A DNA stretch of 64,000 nt from Halichondria panicea (GCF_963675165.1 NC_087384.1:6255182-6319181); one strand, 5' to 3'. Shown: positions 10,221-23,360, numbered from the stretch's first letter. Notes: generated by a model from the sequence alone, not told the origin. Program-made: numbers and translations.

Positions 10221-10948
10221 TTTTGATTTTCTTCTAACTGTGTGGGTGTAACTATATTCATAATTGTGGTAGAACTTCCCATAAAGTAACCATTGTGTTT
10301 TGTGAATCAAAAGAAACGCTTAAATACATTCATTGAAACTACTGCGATGTCCCCATGCACAGTTTATTGACTGTTAAATGGGTGTTTTTTGGTTGGCCAC
10401 AAAACGTGGTTAACGGGAGTAAAGGGGGAGACAAATGGGGAGAGCGCTTGGTTTGGTATAGGCATTTCTGTTAGTTGTTCACTGATCTCATAATTACAGG
10501 TATTGGTATATTATTCGGTATATTCAGCACAGACTCGCCTTCTGGTTAAGTATTCAATGTTTGGATATTTCGGGCATGGGCAGTAGAGTCAACTTCATGC
10601 ATGTGACTCTATGTCTGCAAAGTTAGATAGCCATTGCATCTCTGTAGCTTATTGCCGTTGCTTTTGCCGCCTCCCTCCCTTGTTTCATCTGGGGGGTATT
10701 CATACCTCTTTCCCAGGCCGGGAGTTCACTGTGCATCACCAGCCTTTTATAGGTGGGGTAAATCCCTTATTGGTTAGCGAGGGCTCTGCCCTTCCAGTAG
10801 TGAGGCCGTGCCCTCTTTGGTAATTAAAAAACTTATTTATTCGGCCCAAATTAGCTGGTATTTCCCCCCTCCCCTTAGCGTTCATTAATATATTACATAC
10901 TACATACAAAATGTGCATTCATGCATCACCTCCCCCTCCCACACACAG
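10221..10948. other. Divergent intergenic region, death-domain cluster / myosin
   Basis: These 728 bp separate two divergently transcribed loci. I see no exon here for the missing myosin N-terminus (no GESGAGKT-type P-loop in any plus frame). The stretch at 10,640-10,830 is less AT-rich and has a short open frame without recognisable similarity. It may hold the A1 promoter. Confidence 0.4.
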
Positions 10949-13900
10949 AGGCGTCCAAGTTCATGCTCAAGTATATAGCTCAGTGCAGTGGTCATGCTGG
11001 AGACGTGGATCGTGTGAGGAACAGACTGCTGCAGTCCAACCCAGTGCTGGAGGCATTCGGGAACGCTCGTACTAGTAGGAACGACAACTCCAGCAGGTTT
11101 GGCAAGTACATGGATATTGAGTTCGACTTCAGGGTAAGTAGAATGTTTTCAATATTACTTTTGTGCTTATATATAAATATGTGTCTATCTGCATGCAGTA
11201 CACATTACCTGTACATGTATTATATTTAGTAGTTGATTTTGAAGTATGGAATTTTACTTACTGTGCCAACCTTTGCCAATTACGTAATCATATTCAGATA
11301 TTGTCAGCTACCCACACACACACATCACCCTCTGCCCCCCCCCCCCACACACACACACATCACACCACCCTCCACACACACATATCAAACCCTCCACTCC
11401 ACACACATCACACACAGGGAGCACCGGTGGGCGGTCACATCAAAAACTACCTCCTGGAGAAATCACGAGTGGTATGCCACTCTGAGGGTGAGAGGAACTT
11501 CCACATCTTCTACCAGTTGCTAGCTAGCAGGGACCAGAAGCTGCTGTCTGAGTTGGAGCTCTCTAGTAACCCCAAGGAGTACCTCTTCCTCAGCCAGGTG
11601 AGCAGAGAGAGAGATAGAAGTGTTTTATTATTGCAAGAGGGAGCTGAAATGATTTAAGCTTATAATTTTTTTGCTTTAAGAGTAGTCAGTGGGTTTGCAA
11701 AATGGTAATGTATTCACTTATGTACTTGATTAGTGCAGTAGTAAGCTACGTATGTGCAGGCAATTATGCTGTCTATACATGCATTGTATTATGTACATAT
11801 TATTGTGTGTGTGGGCACATGATGGTTGATGCTCTTAGTCACATGACCTACTCGTCTCCAGGGAAACTCCACCCACGTGAGGAGCATCAACGACACTGAT
11901 GAATTCACGACCGTACGAAAGGCTCTCAAAATATTGGGCTTCACCCAAGAAGAATCGATGGTAAGAAAGTGTTACGTTTTGTGCAGAGAGACAGACTATA
12001 CACAGCAATAAATCATTAAGCCTCACATTTGTCCCTGAAAATGTAAGTATACGTATGTAGTTATAATGGTCGCTCAATCACATGGAGAGCTTCTAACGCA
12101 CACCCCACCCCACACTAATGACACCCCTCACACGCCCACACACACACACAGAGCCTGTGGCACGTAGTGAGTGCTATCCTCCACCTGGGACAGGTGCAGC
12201 ACACTGCTCGCTCTGATGGACACGCCTCCATTGACCCAGCCTTCATCAAGCCAATCTCACAAGTATGGACATTATACTACCAATAAATATACTGTTGTAA
12301 TTTCAACTCTTTGTTCTGTATGCAGTACCAGTGCCATAGTCTTTGTTACGTGTGCAGTACCAGTGCCATAGTCTTTGTTACGTGTGCAGTACCAGTGCCA
12401 TAGTCTTTGTTACGTGTGCAGTACCAGTGCCATAGTCTTTGTTACGTGTGCAGTACCAGTGCCATAGTCTTTGTTACGTGTACAGTACAGTCATGCTTAT
12501 ATCTATAGTAATAGTACAGTGCATGTGTTGTAAATAGTCTGTGTGTTATGTATGCAATATACTTATAGCCCTACTAAGCTTCCTCAATAAGTCGTAGTGC
12601 GTAATCCGACACTAGCGGATGAAAAGGTGTCCAATACATACAAGTGCATGCTAGTAGTACAGTGGCTGTGATGATGTAATGGACTCCTCTCTCTTGCAGC
12701 TGCTGCTCATCTCCAAGGAGAACGTTGACCTCGCTCTCACCCATCGCTCCATTGAGACCATCAGAGAGAAGTTCATGTCCCCCCTCACTGTGGAGCAGGC
12801 CGTGTATGCGCGAGATGCCTTTGCCAAGGCAACCTACTCACGCCTCTTCACCTGGCTTGTCAAGAGGCTCAACTCATCTCTACAGGAGAGCAAGGTACGA
12901 GTACTTGTCCTGACATATATAGCTCTTAAGATATGACTTTGACTTTTGGATGGTCCAATTTTTAAGGAGCTCTAAATTAGATCTACATGTACGTATACAA
13001 TCGTAACATACATGTGGGCATGTTTAGATTTTGATCGGGTGAAAATTTGGCCGAATAGGAAGTCTCTATGTACAATATTTCGTATATTCAATGCTCTTTC
13101 CCTCCAGCAAAAAGACTCCCGTCGAAATGTTATGGGCCTTCTCGACATTTACGGGTTCGAGATCTTTGGATTGAATGGTTTTGAGCAGTTCTGCATCAAC
13201 TACTGCAACGAGAAACTGCAACAGCTGTTCATCGAGCTCACACTGCGCTCAGAGCAGGAAGAATACCGGAGTGAGGGGATTGAGGTACGTAAGAGGTCAA
13301 GTGGGGGGGGGGGGTCTGGTTTAGTTGCTATGGAGTTCTCAATGTGTATATCAATGTTATAAGCTTCGTGTGTACGAGACTGTGTATATACAGTAACAAG
13401 CTTTAGCCTGTACATACACATATAAAATGATACGTATTTTTGCCAAATAAGGTATAAAATTCATGCTCGGACAATTTTCTCTTGATTTTTACTATTATAA
13501 ATAGCGTGTAGTTACAGTGATGACAGTGTTTAATGTACTCTCTGCTCTTACAGTGGGAGCCTGTGGAATACTTTGACAACAAGATCATCTGCGATCTGGT
13601 GGAAGAGAAGCACAAGGGCATCATGTCCATTCTAGACGAGGAGTGCGTACGCCCTGGGGACGCTACCGACGACACATTCCTCGAGAAACTAGTGACGTCA
13701 ATCGGAGAGCACAAGCACTTCATCACTCACCAGATGCTCGACTACGAAGGGAGGAAGACGATCGAGCGGAATCAGTTTCGATTGCTTCACTACGCGGGGG
13801 AGGTGACCTACACCACTGTCGGGTTTATTGACAAAAACAACGACATGCTCTATCGAAGCTTAAAGGAGGCGGCTAACATGAGTGCCGATCCCATCGTCAG

Positions 13901-16900
13901 GGAGATGTTTCCAGAGAGCGAGCTGCTCTCTCAGAAGAGACCCCCCACAGTAAGTGGGTGTGGGGAAGGCCGTGCATGGGGACGGGCTACATGTACACAC
14001 ATAGTATTGGAGCCATTTTAATGTATTGAAACATGTACAGTATTTTGTGTGCAATGGTTCAGCTTAAAGCTTTATTGGTAGCTACTACTATATACGTGTG
14101 ATGTAATGTTGTTGTTAATATAACGGTCGATATAGTTATTAGTATTTGACAATCGATATTTTCTCCAGGCTGGTACTCAGTTTAAGGACAGCCTGTCAGA
14201 GTTGATGAAGATCCTTCACTCCAAAGAGCCCTCCTATGTCCGTTGTATCAAGCCTAACGACAGCAAGATGCCCAGTAAGTATTTTCAAGTGCTTATATTA
14301 GTAATAAATCCCAGGACCCTATGAGTACTATTGACTGAGCACAGAACTACTAAGAACGTTTTTTTTTTGAGTGATCAATGCAATACTGAGTGTAATAACC
14401 TTACGACCATAACTTTAGTTCCGTTGGTCCAATAACCCGTAGGATTTTTTGAAAGCTTACATTGAGCTTGTTTAATAAGATGGTGCATTAAAATCAAAAG
14501 TCTGTTTTGGGCTTGTTTTTGACAAAATACTATGGGCTATAATTATGTCGCGTTCAAAATTTGAGAATTGAGCATACTATCTGAACAGGCTACTTCTAAG
14601 CTTTCAGAAAATCATTGAACTTGTATTTCCAAAACTCTAGTTATAGAGAGCCGACTCTAGTACTCTCAAAATACAAAATAATTGTACTCATGCGCATGCA
14701 TACATGCTGCGTTAATTTTAATTTACAATTTTTTGAAAGCTTAGACTTTTGATTTGATACATGTACACCAGCTCTAAGCTTACAACCTAAATATATACTG
14801 AGTGTATTTTATCATAACTACCATAATTATTTTGACTCCTCCCCCACCACCCACACACTAGACAAGTTTGATGACAAGATCATTCGTCACCAGGTCCAAT
14901 ACCTCGGCCTCATGGAGAACCTGCGAGTGAGGAGGGCAGGGTTCTGTTATCGCCGAACCTTTGAGGTGTTTCTAAAACGTTACAAGTGTCTGTGCCCGGC
15001 TACCTGGCCTGAGTGGAATGGGCCTCCCAAGCAAGGGGTGGAGTCTCTGTGTCAGCACCTCGGCTACACCTCCGACCAGTACAAGACAGGACGGTGAGTG
15101 GAGTTGAAATATACGCTGTATCTGAAATAATGCGATTATTATAATTATCTCGACAAATAATAATAATACAGTTTGTTTCATTTTTACTCACAATTGTGAT
15201 ATGTTGTTAATTATTATGCTTCTTTGATGCTTCTTTGATGCTTTTCTAGTAAACACACACGGGCTTACAATGCACACACCTATGCACACACACAGTACAA
15301 AGCTGTTCATTAGGTTCCCAGAAACCCTCTTCAAAACTGAGGACCTCTACCAACAGAAGAAGCATGACCTAGGTAAGTGAACTCTAACCTTTTACGTTTA
15401 TTGATCACAATTTTTTTTCTTTTTCACACTCATAACTAAACAATACTCTACCTACTCCCCCTCCCACACACACAGCCACACCCACACACCCACACACACA
15501 CACACACACACAGCCACTATTATCTCTGCCAAGTGGAAGATGTACGTCAACCGTAAGAAGTACCAACAGCTGCGATGGGCCTCCACGGTGTTTGCCACCA
15601 ACTGGAAGAGACTACAGGTCCAGCGCTACGTGGCCAAGTACAAGAAGGCCGTGTTTGTGGTCCGAAAGTTCATCATAGGGTTCATGAACAGAAGCAAACC
15701 AAAGTGCGAAGAGAACATCTATGTGAGTTTAACATTTATCGTAAAGGCTGTTGGTATGACTTCAAGATCCTCATGCCTGATTGCAAACGTTAAATCTCAA
15801 ATTTTCTGTTGATTTGGCTCATTCGTAATTTAAAGATTTTTTCGCTCACACAAATTGTAGTAAAATACAGTCACGTATGACAGGTTAATTATGCTCTTGT
15901 AGTAAGCTCTATGTGTTTAAAACCCCTCCCCCTTACCACACCCACAGTTCCTTGACTTTGTGCGAGTGAACTACCTGATGAAGTTGTCCCGCTCGCTGCC
16001 CTCCAGCCTTGTGGCGTACGATGAGAAATGGCCCGGAACTCGTAGTCAAGCGATGATGGAAGCAGACCAACATCTCAAGGCTATGTACCGACTGCATCGT
16101 ACCAGAAACTTCATGAGGAAGCTAACTAAAGAAGACAGGACTCAGGTTAGAGTCTGGGGGAGTAGAAGAAAATATTTGTTTGATAATAAATAGTTGTTTG
16201 AAGGATTTTATATGTGGATCGCAGATAGTGAGGAAGATGATAATTATATATGTGTGAGCAGTTAGTTTCTATATATTTATGCATGCATATGACTTGTACT
16301 GATTGTCATGTGACTGCACAGTACACGCTCAAGTTGGCGGCCAGTGACTTGTTCAGAGGCAAGAAGGAAACCTACCCAGCCAGCGTGGCCAGGCCCTACC
16401 TCAACACCCATCTCTGTGAGTAGCACCAGTCACACTGATACAGTCCCTGTGTACTAAGGGAGACTCCACTGATACAGTCCCTGTATACTAAGGGAGCCGC
16501 TAAACTCCTGTTTTGCAAATTACATGAATTCGTGGGTGGACACTGAGAGCCTCTGCACTTGACCTTTGTTTGACTATATATTATTGGTGACCTTTATGAG
16601 CTAATGAACCATTGAGCTAATAATTGTTGTGTTTTAATATTTGCAATTTTTGTTCTGTTAGCTCGTGAAGATATGCGTTTGAAGGAAACCCACTTTGATG
16701 TCAAGGTGCCCAGTCCAGGGAAGCTCAAGGTACAGTCAGTATTTATTTGAGGGTGGATGCTTTTAGCAACATTGTCTTCTTGTTTGTAGTTTTCTCTGCG
16801 AGTTGTCAAGTACGACAGACACGGATACAAGGCCAGGACAAGAGCTGTCATCATCACTGAGACGGTAACAACATTTTCCAAACACCCACTCACCCCCTCT

Positions 16901-18161
16901 CCACACACACACACACACCCGCTCATCCCACACACACACACACACACCACCCACTCCCCCCACACACACCCACAACGCATTCACACACAACCCACAGAAC
17001 TGCTTCTTTCTTGATACCAGCAATTTCAAAGTGAAGGAACAGTTTCCCCTCAGTGACATTTCCGCTATCTCTGTTAGCAGCCTGAGTGATGGAGTGATGG
17101 TCATCGGACTACCCACGGAGGGACCCAATGCAAGAGGTGACCTCATTATCAAGACTGAGCAGGTGATTGAGCTCGTCACTAAACTGGCTCTGTTTGGAGG
17201 GAAACTAGATACTGTCAAGATTGTCTCCACGGGAACGTGAGTCACTGCATTTCACTGCTTATTATTTCCTCGAGAAAACGAAAACTCAGTTGTTAAGACG
17301 AGTCATGTGATAGCTAGGTCATATATTACTATAGATATCAACTAAACAATGAAACGTATTGTTGTACGAACATTTCACTCTAATAGTAATAGCTTGCCGC
17401 TAGCTAGCTTTCACTATTCGATCCTATAGCTGCATGCATGCACTGTGCGTGTGTACTAGCAGTGCATGCAATAATGTGTAGTCCAGTGCATGTATACTTG
17501 TGTTAACTCGTGTCCTTTTCTTTGTGCAGTATTGTCCACCACATGCCAGAGCACAAGACTGGCACCATCACATTCCAGAAAGGGTGAGTCAAATAGGACA
17601 CCTGCGCATGCTCAGCTTACAGCTTGTGCGTCAACGTGCACCTAACCATTGTCACAGTATATTACTGCATGCGTGGGGGGAGGGTCATTACATGTACCTC
17701 TCTCGCTATTTTGATGGCTTTTGCTCAATATTATATATAGGTGTGTGTGTACGTGCATTGCCTTGGTATGCTACAGAAGCCTGTTAGTCAGCTGCTTACA
17801 AGTTAGTACATATCATACACTGGTATATGGTTATCAATAGTTATCTATTACCCTCTTGCAATTTTGATGGCATTCACTCAATATGTGCTTTTCATAAAAA
17901 AACAACAGTTATCATTGGAATGAATATGTGTATATATCTATTTGCAGAGACTTTGAATTTGCTGGTAAAGGGAAGACAGGAAACATGGAAGTGGTAAGTG
18001 CTTATAATTAGAAGACACAGTTTTTTTATACTTAGGATTCTGTATGTAATGGCCGCACTCTATCACTTGCTGTTGATGGTATTACTTGTGTCTGAACTGA
18101 TTGTTTGATTGTCTCCATGCAGATCTCCCCCACACTGTCCTCACCTTCACCAAGCCGGTGA
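10949..18161 (+). CDS. MYO1C-like: Class I unconventional myosin, Myo1c-like (5' incomplete)
   Basis: Nineteen exons keep one frame for 926 codons: 10949-11133, 11418-11597, 11862-11960, 12152-12262, 12700-12894, 13108-13284, 13554-13949, 14169-14274, 14862-15093, 15296-15372, 15514-15722, 15948-16145, 16322-16415, 16662-16729, 16790-16864, 16998-17236, 17530-17583, 17948-17993, 18123-18161 (stop TGA). The first exon begins [12 protein letters not shown], the sequence that directly follows the P-loop GESGAGKT. About 100 N-terminal residues are therefore missing. Switch I ([10 protein letters not shown]) and switch II (DIYGFEIF) are intact, as are [19 protein letters not shown] and [10 protein letters not shown] of the converter. 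One or two IQ-like helices follow, then a TH1 membrane-binding tail ([24 protein letters not shown]). The tail resembles Myo1c. Actin-based membrane-linking motor. Introns are 60-590 bp; many acceptors are preceded by (CA)n. Confidence 0.88.
12322..12484. repeat. 32-bp minisatellite in myosin intron
   Basis: Five near-identical 32-bp copies (core CAGTACCAGTGCCATAG), starting at 12322, 12354, 12386, 12418 and 12450. They lie in the intron after exon 12152-12262. Confidence 0.9.
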
Positions 18162-20155
18162 CATTTAGAGAACACAATCTTCATAGTGCGTATAGAGGAC
18201 TCGTGTTAATTAATTTGTTGTCAATGATTAATTAATTTTGTGCGTTTAGTTTTCATTTTCGTAGCTAGTCTAGTAATACATGAAAGATTTTTATAACTAC
18301 CATTCTTGTAAAAATTATAACAACATTAATAATTATTGTTATTTAGTCGAGGGCGTTGTGTGATTGAAGTAAAACTAAATTAATGTATGTCCATGTCTGG
18401 CCGGCCGGCTAGCTCGAGGTCTGGGTTTGTAGAAAGAAAGGTATATTGGCATCAAGACGACCCCGGGCCGTAGCTCTGACGGCTCAGTGAGCTGAAGTGT
18501 CGATTGATAGAGAGGGGGAGCCACTGCTCTCGATCTCCAAGAGGATAGCTGACAAGAATCAAGGTGAGTAAGAAATCATGAAAATTCATGTTTGTAGATT
18601 TTTGTACAAAAGCTTGGTTACTGTTTCTAGCTGATACAAGGGAGGCAATATTCGTACATACCTCATAAAACACACTATTAAAGCCGTACCATTATCAGTA
18701 AGCCAACTGTTTTACACTATTAAAGCCGTACTATTTATATCAAATAAGCCAACTGTTTGTTTATTTAAGCCTAACACAAGTTTTTGTACCTCACATAATA
18801 TTGCATACTTGTGTACTGTGTCCAGCACATTTATATTAGTATGCCTTCACAATGAGATTTGACTATTAGATACCTAACCAACTTTGCCTGAGGGATGATT
18901 GTTTTTAGAGATAATTAAATAGGAGCTTCCAATTTTCAGAAAAGAAATGTTTCGTTCTGTCACACTTACATGTAGGAAGTAGTTTGTTGCGATGATTTAC
19001 TGCTTGGCAATTATTTTATTTCCCCTCTCTCTCTCCTGCAGCCACTGAGCGGAAGCTAGGTATGATCTTTGGGGTGACCATTCCGTGCTGTCTTTCCATC
19101 TTTTCTGTCATCATCTTCCTGAGGCTTGGCTTTGTCTTGGGACAGGTGAGCAAGTGTGTGAGAGTGTCTGGTTGAGGCTGGTAGGAAACCTTGGGTACAG
19201 TACATGGAAGTCAAGTATGACTCTGTGTCACTAGATAGTCTGTATACATGTAGGTGTCCTTGAATACAGCAATTGTAGCTTTGAAGTATGAAGTATGCTC
19301 TGTATATCATTAGATAGTCTCTATAGGTGTCCTTGAATGCAGCAATTGTAGCTTTGAAGTATGAAGTATGTTCTGTATATTGAATACAGGAATGAATGTA
19401 GCTTAGAAATATTTCTGTACAGTTTTTCTTGAGTTAGATTTAGTAAAAATACAAATTGAGAGACAATTATTGACCCCCTTCTCCCCCTGTCCAGGCTGGC
19501 TTCTGGGAGACCATAGCGATGCTCATCCTAGGCTACCTGGTGGTCATGCTCACCGTGCTCTCCATCTCTGCCATAGCAACCAGTGCCACCGTTGAGGGTG
19601 GAGGAGTTTACTGTATCCTAACACTGTTACAGTAACTATGTACCTCAGAACACCTGCCTTCGTGTATCGATGTGTGGTTTTCTTTGTGGCTCTCTTGTGA
19701 GTGTAGTGCTCGACTTCATGGTTGATTTCCCGGGATCCTAGAAACTTATAGGCTTTCCTAGTGTCTGTATCGTATAATTTGGGGGGGTAGGGGGGAGAAG
19801 GTAAAAATGTTGTGGTTGAAGCTCGGAGCATGAATATTTGACCCATAAATGAAGCGATCATTGACCACTTTTACTTGTAGTGCAAAGTAGCAACCATGAA
19901 AATAATATCAAAATTGATTCCCTGAAATTACCCGCTATATCCGAATCTTTTTTCCCTTTTACTATGTACTGTGTTTTATAGAGTACTCCTTTTCTTTAAC
20001 ATCTAAGCGACCATTGTGCAAACAACACAACTTAATGACCATGATAATAACATTGTGATACTTATACGTGCCAAATAAATACATTTTGAAGTGCTTAACA
20101 ACTATGTGCTCTTCTATATTGCCTAGGGTTATTTTGCAGTACATTATTATTGTCT

Positions 20156-20779
20156 CTATATATGATATTGTATTACGGGTGAGATATTCACCAGTCCCAC
20201 GATATGAATGATGCCATTGTTAGTCCTCACTGGCGTTGCCTCTGGAGTCACCATCTCAGCAGGATGACCTCCCTCACACGACTCTTGTCTCCCTAGTGGG
20301 AACAGAGCTGTCGGACGTCTTCTTGGAGCCTGTGATCGTGCTTCTGAAAAGCGTCTTCGAATGCTGTTTTCTGTGCTTATATGTCTTGTAACTGCTCCTT
20401 CAGAAGCAGCAGTTGCTGTATTTGAGCTGCTTGACGAAGAACTACTGTCTGAAGTTTGTGAAGACATTGCATGTGGTAGCTGCGAACAAACTGCTGTGCT
20501 CGAGGTGTCACTGTCGTCTTTGTCAATGGAGGCAGATGATTTAAATCTTTTACGATGTGGAGTGCAACTGTTAAAGTCTGTGGACTGCTCTCTCGTTAAT
20601 GGAGGCACTAAGATGGCATCGTCTTGTGTGGGTACATTTTCTGCTCCTTTGGATGACTCTGGCTCTAGCTCTGGCTCTAGCTCTATCGGTGGTTGGTAGG
20701 AGGTGGTGGTCATTATTCCAGGACAATCGTTGGCTGGACTACTGCTCACAAAATACTTCAAGGTGGTACGTGAATTCAT
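20156..20779 (-). CDS. Serine-rich antisense ORF, family S copy 1 (207 aa)
   Basis: The ATG (MNSRTTLKYFV) lies a few bases inside a conserved acceptor (CTATTCACAG) at about 20,800, so the start is probably near the beginning of a terminal coding exon. The protein has acidic ELEPE repeats (~35-45), a basic NLS-like RKRFKSS followed by an acidic SIDKDDSD stretch, a Ser tract, an RRRPTALFPLGRQES motif and a hydrophobic end (IHIVGLVNISPVI). Its C-terminus stops early (VIQYHI) compared with the other copies, which end NNPRQYRRAHSC. I do not recognise the family. It lies antisense in the transporter intron between E3 and E4, 3' end facing E3. A nuclear or low-complexity regulatory protein is a guess from composition only. 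Confidence 0.6.
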   Translation of the reverse strand: MNSRTTLKYFVSSSPANDCPGIMTTTSYQPPIELEPELEPESSKGAENVPTQDDAILVPPLTREQSTDFNSCTPHRKRFKSSASIDKDDSDTSSTAVCSQLPHAMSSQTSDSSSSSSSSNTATAASEGAVTRHISTENSIRRRFSEARSQAPRRRPTALFPLGRQESCEGGHPAEMVTPEATPVRTNNGIIHIVGLVNISPVIQYHI

Positions 20780-21022
20780 TTAACATGCACTTATGGATCT
20801 GTGAATAGATAAATGGTAACAGTTGACATGTAGTTTACTTGTTCATGTTGTTAGAAACCTATACCTATAGTTACTACAGTTTGCTCCTAGTAATAATACA
20901 GTTGAGTGTTAATTGTGACCACCCTTAGTATAATATTTACTATTCTTGATGCTTGCGAGGCTGTATTTTAATTTGCATGCCACTAGCTGTAAATTTCTGC
21001 TCCTATGCTGCATGTACTTTAC

Positions 21023-21614
21023 CTTTCTCTCCAGGAGTGAGGGTGTGTGTTCCAATGCCGTGCTGTTGCAGTATATAGTGGTGTCCTTAGCTTGTGTTGA
21101 CTGCAACCTGGAGTAACTCATTCACACTGACCACTGGTAATAGAATTGGGTCTTTTATAGTCAGCTTGAGTGTAACTTCCTGCCTGGCTGATAATCGGAA
21201 TTTCTTCTATTTTTGGTTGTACATGTACATGTATATGAATTTGAATTACGTCAGGTCCTGTCAGGTAGTTAATTTTACCACATGAATATATATACAGTTG
21301 TTGTGCCAAGTGTAATTTGGAGAATCCCTAGTTGTACATTAGCTTTCGGTAATTTGGTATTCTGGTATTTAAGGTGTTGACACATGTAGTTAGGTGTCAG
21401 CCTTCAATGTTATGGATGCTAGCTGTTGTTGTACATGGAATTGCCTTGTTTTACAACAATGACCCCTCTTGAGATAGCTGTAAAATGTTCTGCTCTTAAG
21501 TTGCATGCACTTACCTTTATTTCTGGAGTAAGGAGTGAGGTGTGTGTTCCAACTGGTGTTGTTGCAATTAGTGGTGTCCTTAGCTTGTGTTGACTGCAAC
21601 CTAGAGTAACTCAT
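21023..21614 (-). other. Two exon-like leader cassettes upstream of S1
   Basis: Each cassette runs from a conserved AATGAGTTACTCCAGG to an AAG|GTAAAG-type donor (21121 to 21023; 21614 to ~21513). They lie upstream of the S1 acceptor on the same strand. Equivalent cassettes precede S2-S6, but their reading frames are not conserved, which argues for 5' untranslated exons or repeated promoter-leader units rather than protein. Confidence 0.45.
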
Positions 21615-21689
21615 TTACACCGACCACTGGCTAGCAACAGTTCCACTTTGTGTGGTGGTAGTTTTGGTCCTCGCTTTATATTGGCTCGA

Positions 21690-21795
21690 GGAAAACCTTT
21701 AAGTTCTCTGTGTGCCTTGTGTATCTTGATATGTTCTCTGTGTGCCTTGTGTATCTTGATATGTTCTCTGTGTGGCTTGTGTGCATCGATATGTG
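21690..21795. repeat. ~30-bp tandem repeat
   Basis: Three copies of a unit with core TTCTCTGTGTGCCTTGTGTA, in the transporter intron. A shorter version is at about 48440-48510. Confidence 0.8.
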
Positions 21796-22045
21796 TTCTC
21801 TACCTAAAAACATAAGAAACACAAGGTACCTTATGTTTCTTATGTTCTTTGAATGCCATTAAGTCGTTAGTGTTAATTAATGGGGAGTCTATGTTCAGTC
21901 ATGGAATTGTCCAGCTAGAACTATATATGTCTCTATTAAAAGTTAATTTCAAGTTCGTAGAATGACTCGGTAGTGGTAAACAACTACAGATCCTTGTTAC
22001 CTGTAGTAAATTTGTGATCAGTGTGTAATTATCACTGTATGACAC

Positions 22046-22186
22046 CAGAGGAGGTAGGACATGCAGGATTAGATTGAGCACTTTAATTACATTCCGTTCA
22101 CGTGTAGGCCTAGGTTTCTTAATGCTGAGTCAGCTAATTAAGTGGAAAATTAAGCCTAATTGCTCCTGCGTGTCGTACCTCCTCTG
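22046..22186. mobile_element. Short MITE family 3 (CAGAGGAGG ends)
   Basis: A 141-bp element with inverted ends CAGAGGAGGTA / TACCTCCTCTG, flanked on both sides by GTATGACAC, a 9-bp direct repeat consistent with a target duplication. The same insertion, at the same intronic place, is at 48719-48865, so it predates that duplication. Larger relatives are at 61066-61488 and 61571. Confidence 0.85.
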
Positions 22187-23262
22187 GTATGACACTGTAT
22201 CACTATGACAGTCACCAGGAGTGCAGGAATACACTCCTGCAGTCACTTATGTGTATGTCATAATGTTTTGTGTGTTATATTTAGGCTGTGTAGATGTGGT
22301 TGTTAGGGGATTAATGGCAGTGTAGATTAATTAAGGGGGAATTTTGAGTTATGTTCAGTTAGAATTTTCCAGCTGATTAAATTGTAACTATGTTGGTTAT
22401 AAGGTTCTATTAAAAGTTAAAGTAAATTTATGTTCAGGTTTCTTGAATGACTCTGAAGAATGTACTGTCGTGTTGTGCACAACATATTCATGATGTCATT
22501 AATACAGTGTCTGTCATACAGTGTATAATCGTATGATGTACTATTATTGTACTGGAACTCGTACAGTGAAGCAGTGCTATTAATCACGTATCTGTGCATG
22601 TCGTCAAGGCTGTAATTGGGTGGGGGCTTGTTTTCGAATAACGGTCGCAACTAAAATGCGACATGTATTAAACCTGCACAAAACTGCATCATAAACGATT
22701 ATTAACAATCAATAATAATGGTTACTTGTGCAATAAGGATTAATAGCATGTATGTGTACGAATCCTTAACGCTGATCATTCATGATAAGCAGAGCCCTTG
22801 GTCTGGAGTTCAGTGGTTCTGTTGGTATCATCTTCTTCGTTGCCAACATATTTGCCTCAGCTGCCTACATCATCGGTGAGTGTCTCATCCTAATTAAGCC
22901 GTTATGTAATTACCCCAGGTTTGGTTTTGTTTACATATCTTCCCACAAGGTTTACATCATGATCAATTCCTAACCCCCCACAAGCCAATAAATGTTGGGT
23001 CATAGTACCTGACCTCCATGCATTCCCACCTTTCGTCTGCTCTGCTAGTTATAGCACTATAGCTGCTCCATTGTCTAACCTCACTGTGTGGCACGTAGTA
23101 AACTATTTTATTTTCTGCTACAGATATTCCAAAACCGGTGCAGAAACAATGGTTCGGACTAAACCTATCTGCCACTGTGCGGTGTGGACTTTCTTCCACG
23201 CCTGGCGATTACTGGTGGTTGCATGGGGACGGACATTAAGTTATAGTTGTGACACATGCACA

Positions 23263-23360
23263 GTGCCACATGGGATATATTGGCTCAGTAGTGACTTAGG
23301 CCGAGGGCCGCAGGCCTCGAGGGAAAAGGCACTACCGAGCCAATATATCCAATGTGCCAC
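23263..23360. repeat. Imperfect palindrome (foldback)
   Basis: GTGCCACAT...GATATATTGGCTC on the left is mirrored by GAGCCAATATATC...ATGTGCCAC on the right, with a G/C-rich centre. Probably a small foldback element inserted near the candidate Ig-like exon. Confidence 0.8.

Noticed and set aside
10611-10823. ORF in the intergenic gap as a missing myosin 5' exon
   Set aside because: It contains no P-loop or myosin-like sequence and lacks a matching phase or donor.
12322-12484. Regular 32-bp repeats as a CRISPR array
   Set aside because: The copies are contiguous without unique spacers, and the DNA is eukaryotic.
16594-17245. Minus-strand Cys/Val-rich ORFs
   Set aside because: CA-tract translation and shadows of myosin exon 16.
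20361-20699. Plus-strand ORFs opposite each Ser-rich ORF (also near 29712, 33831, 42690, 46638, 53767)
   Set aside because: They are frame shadows of the minus-strand ORF. The minus frame has the conserved acceptor and ATG, and one plus-strand copy (53767) is cut short while its minus frame stays open.
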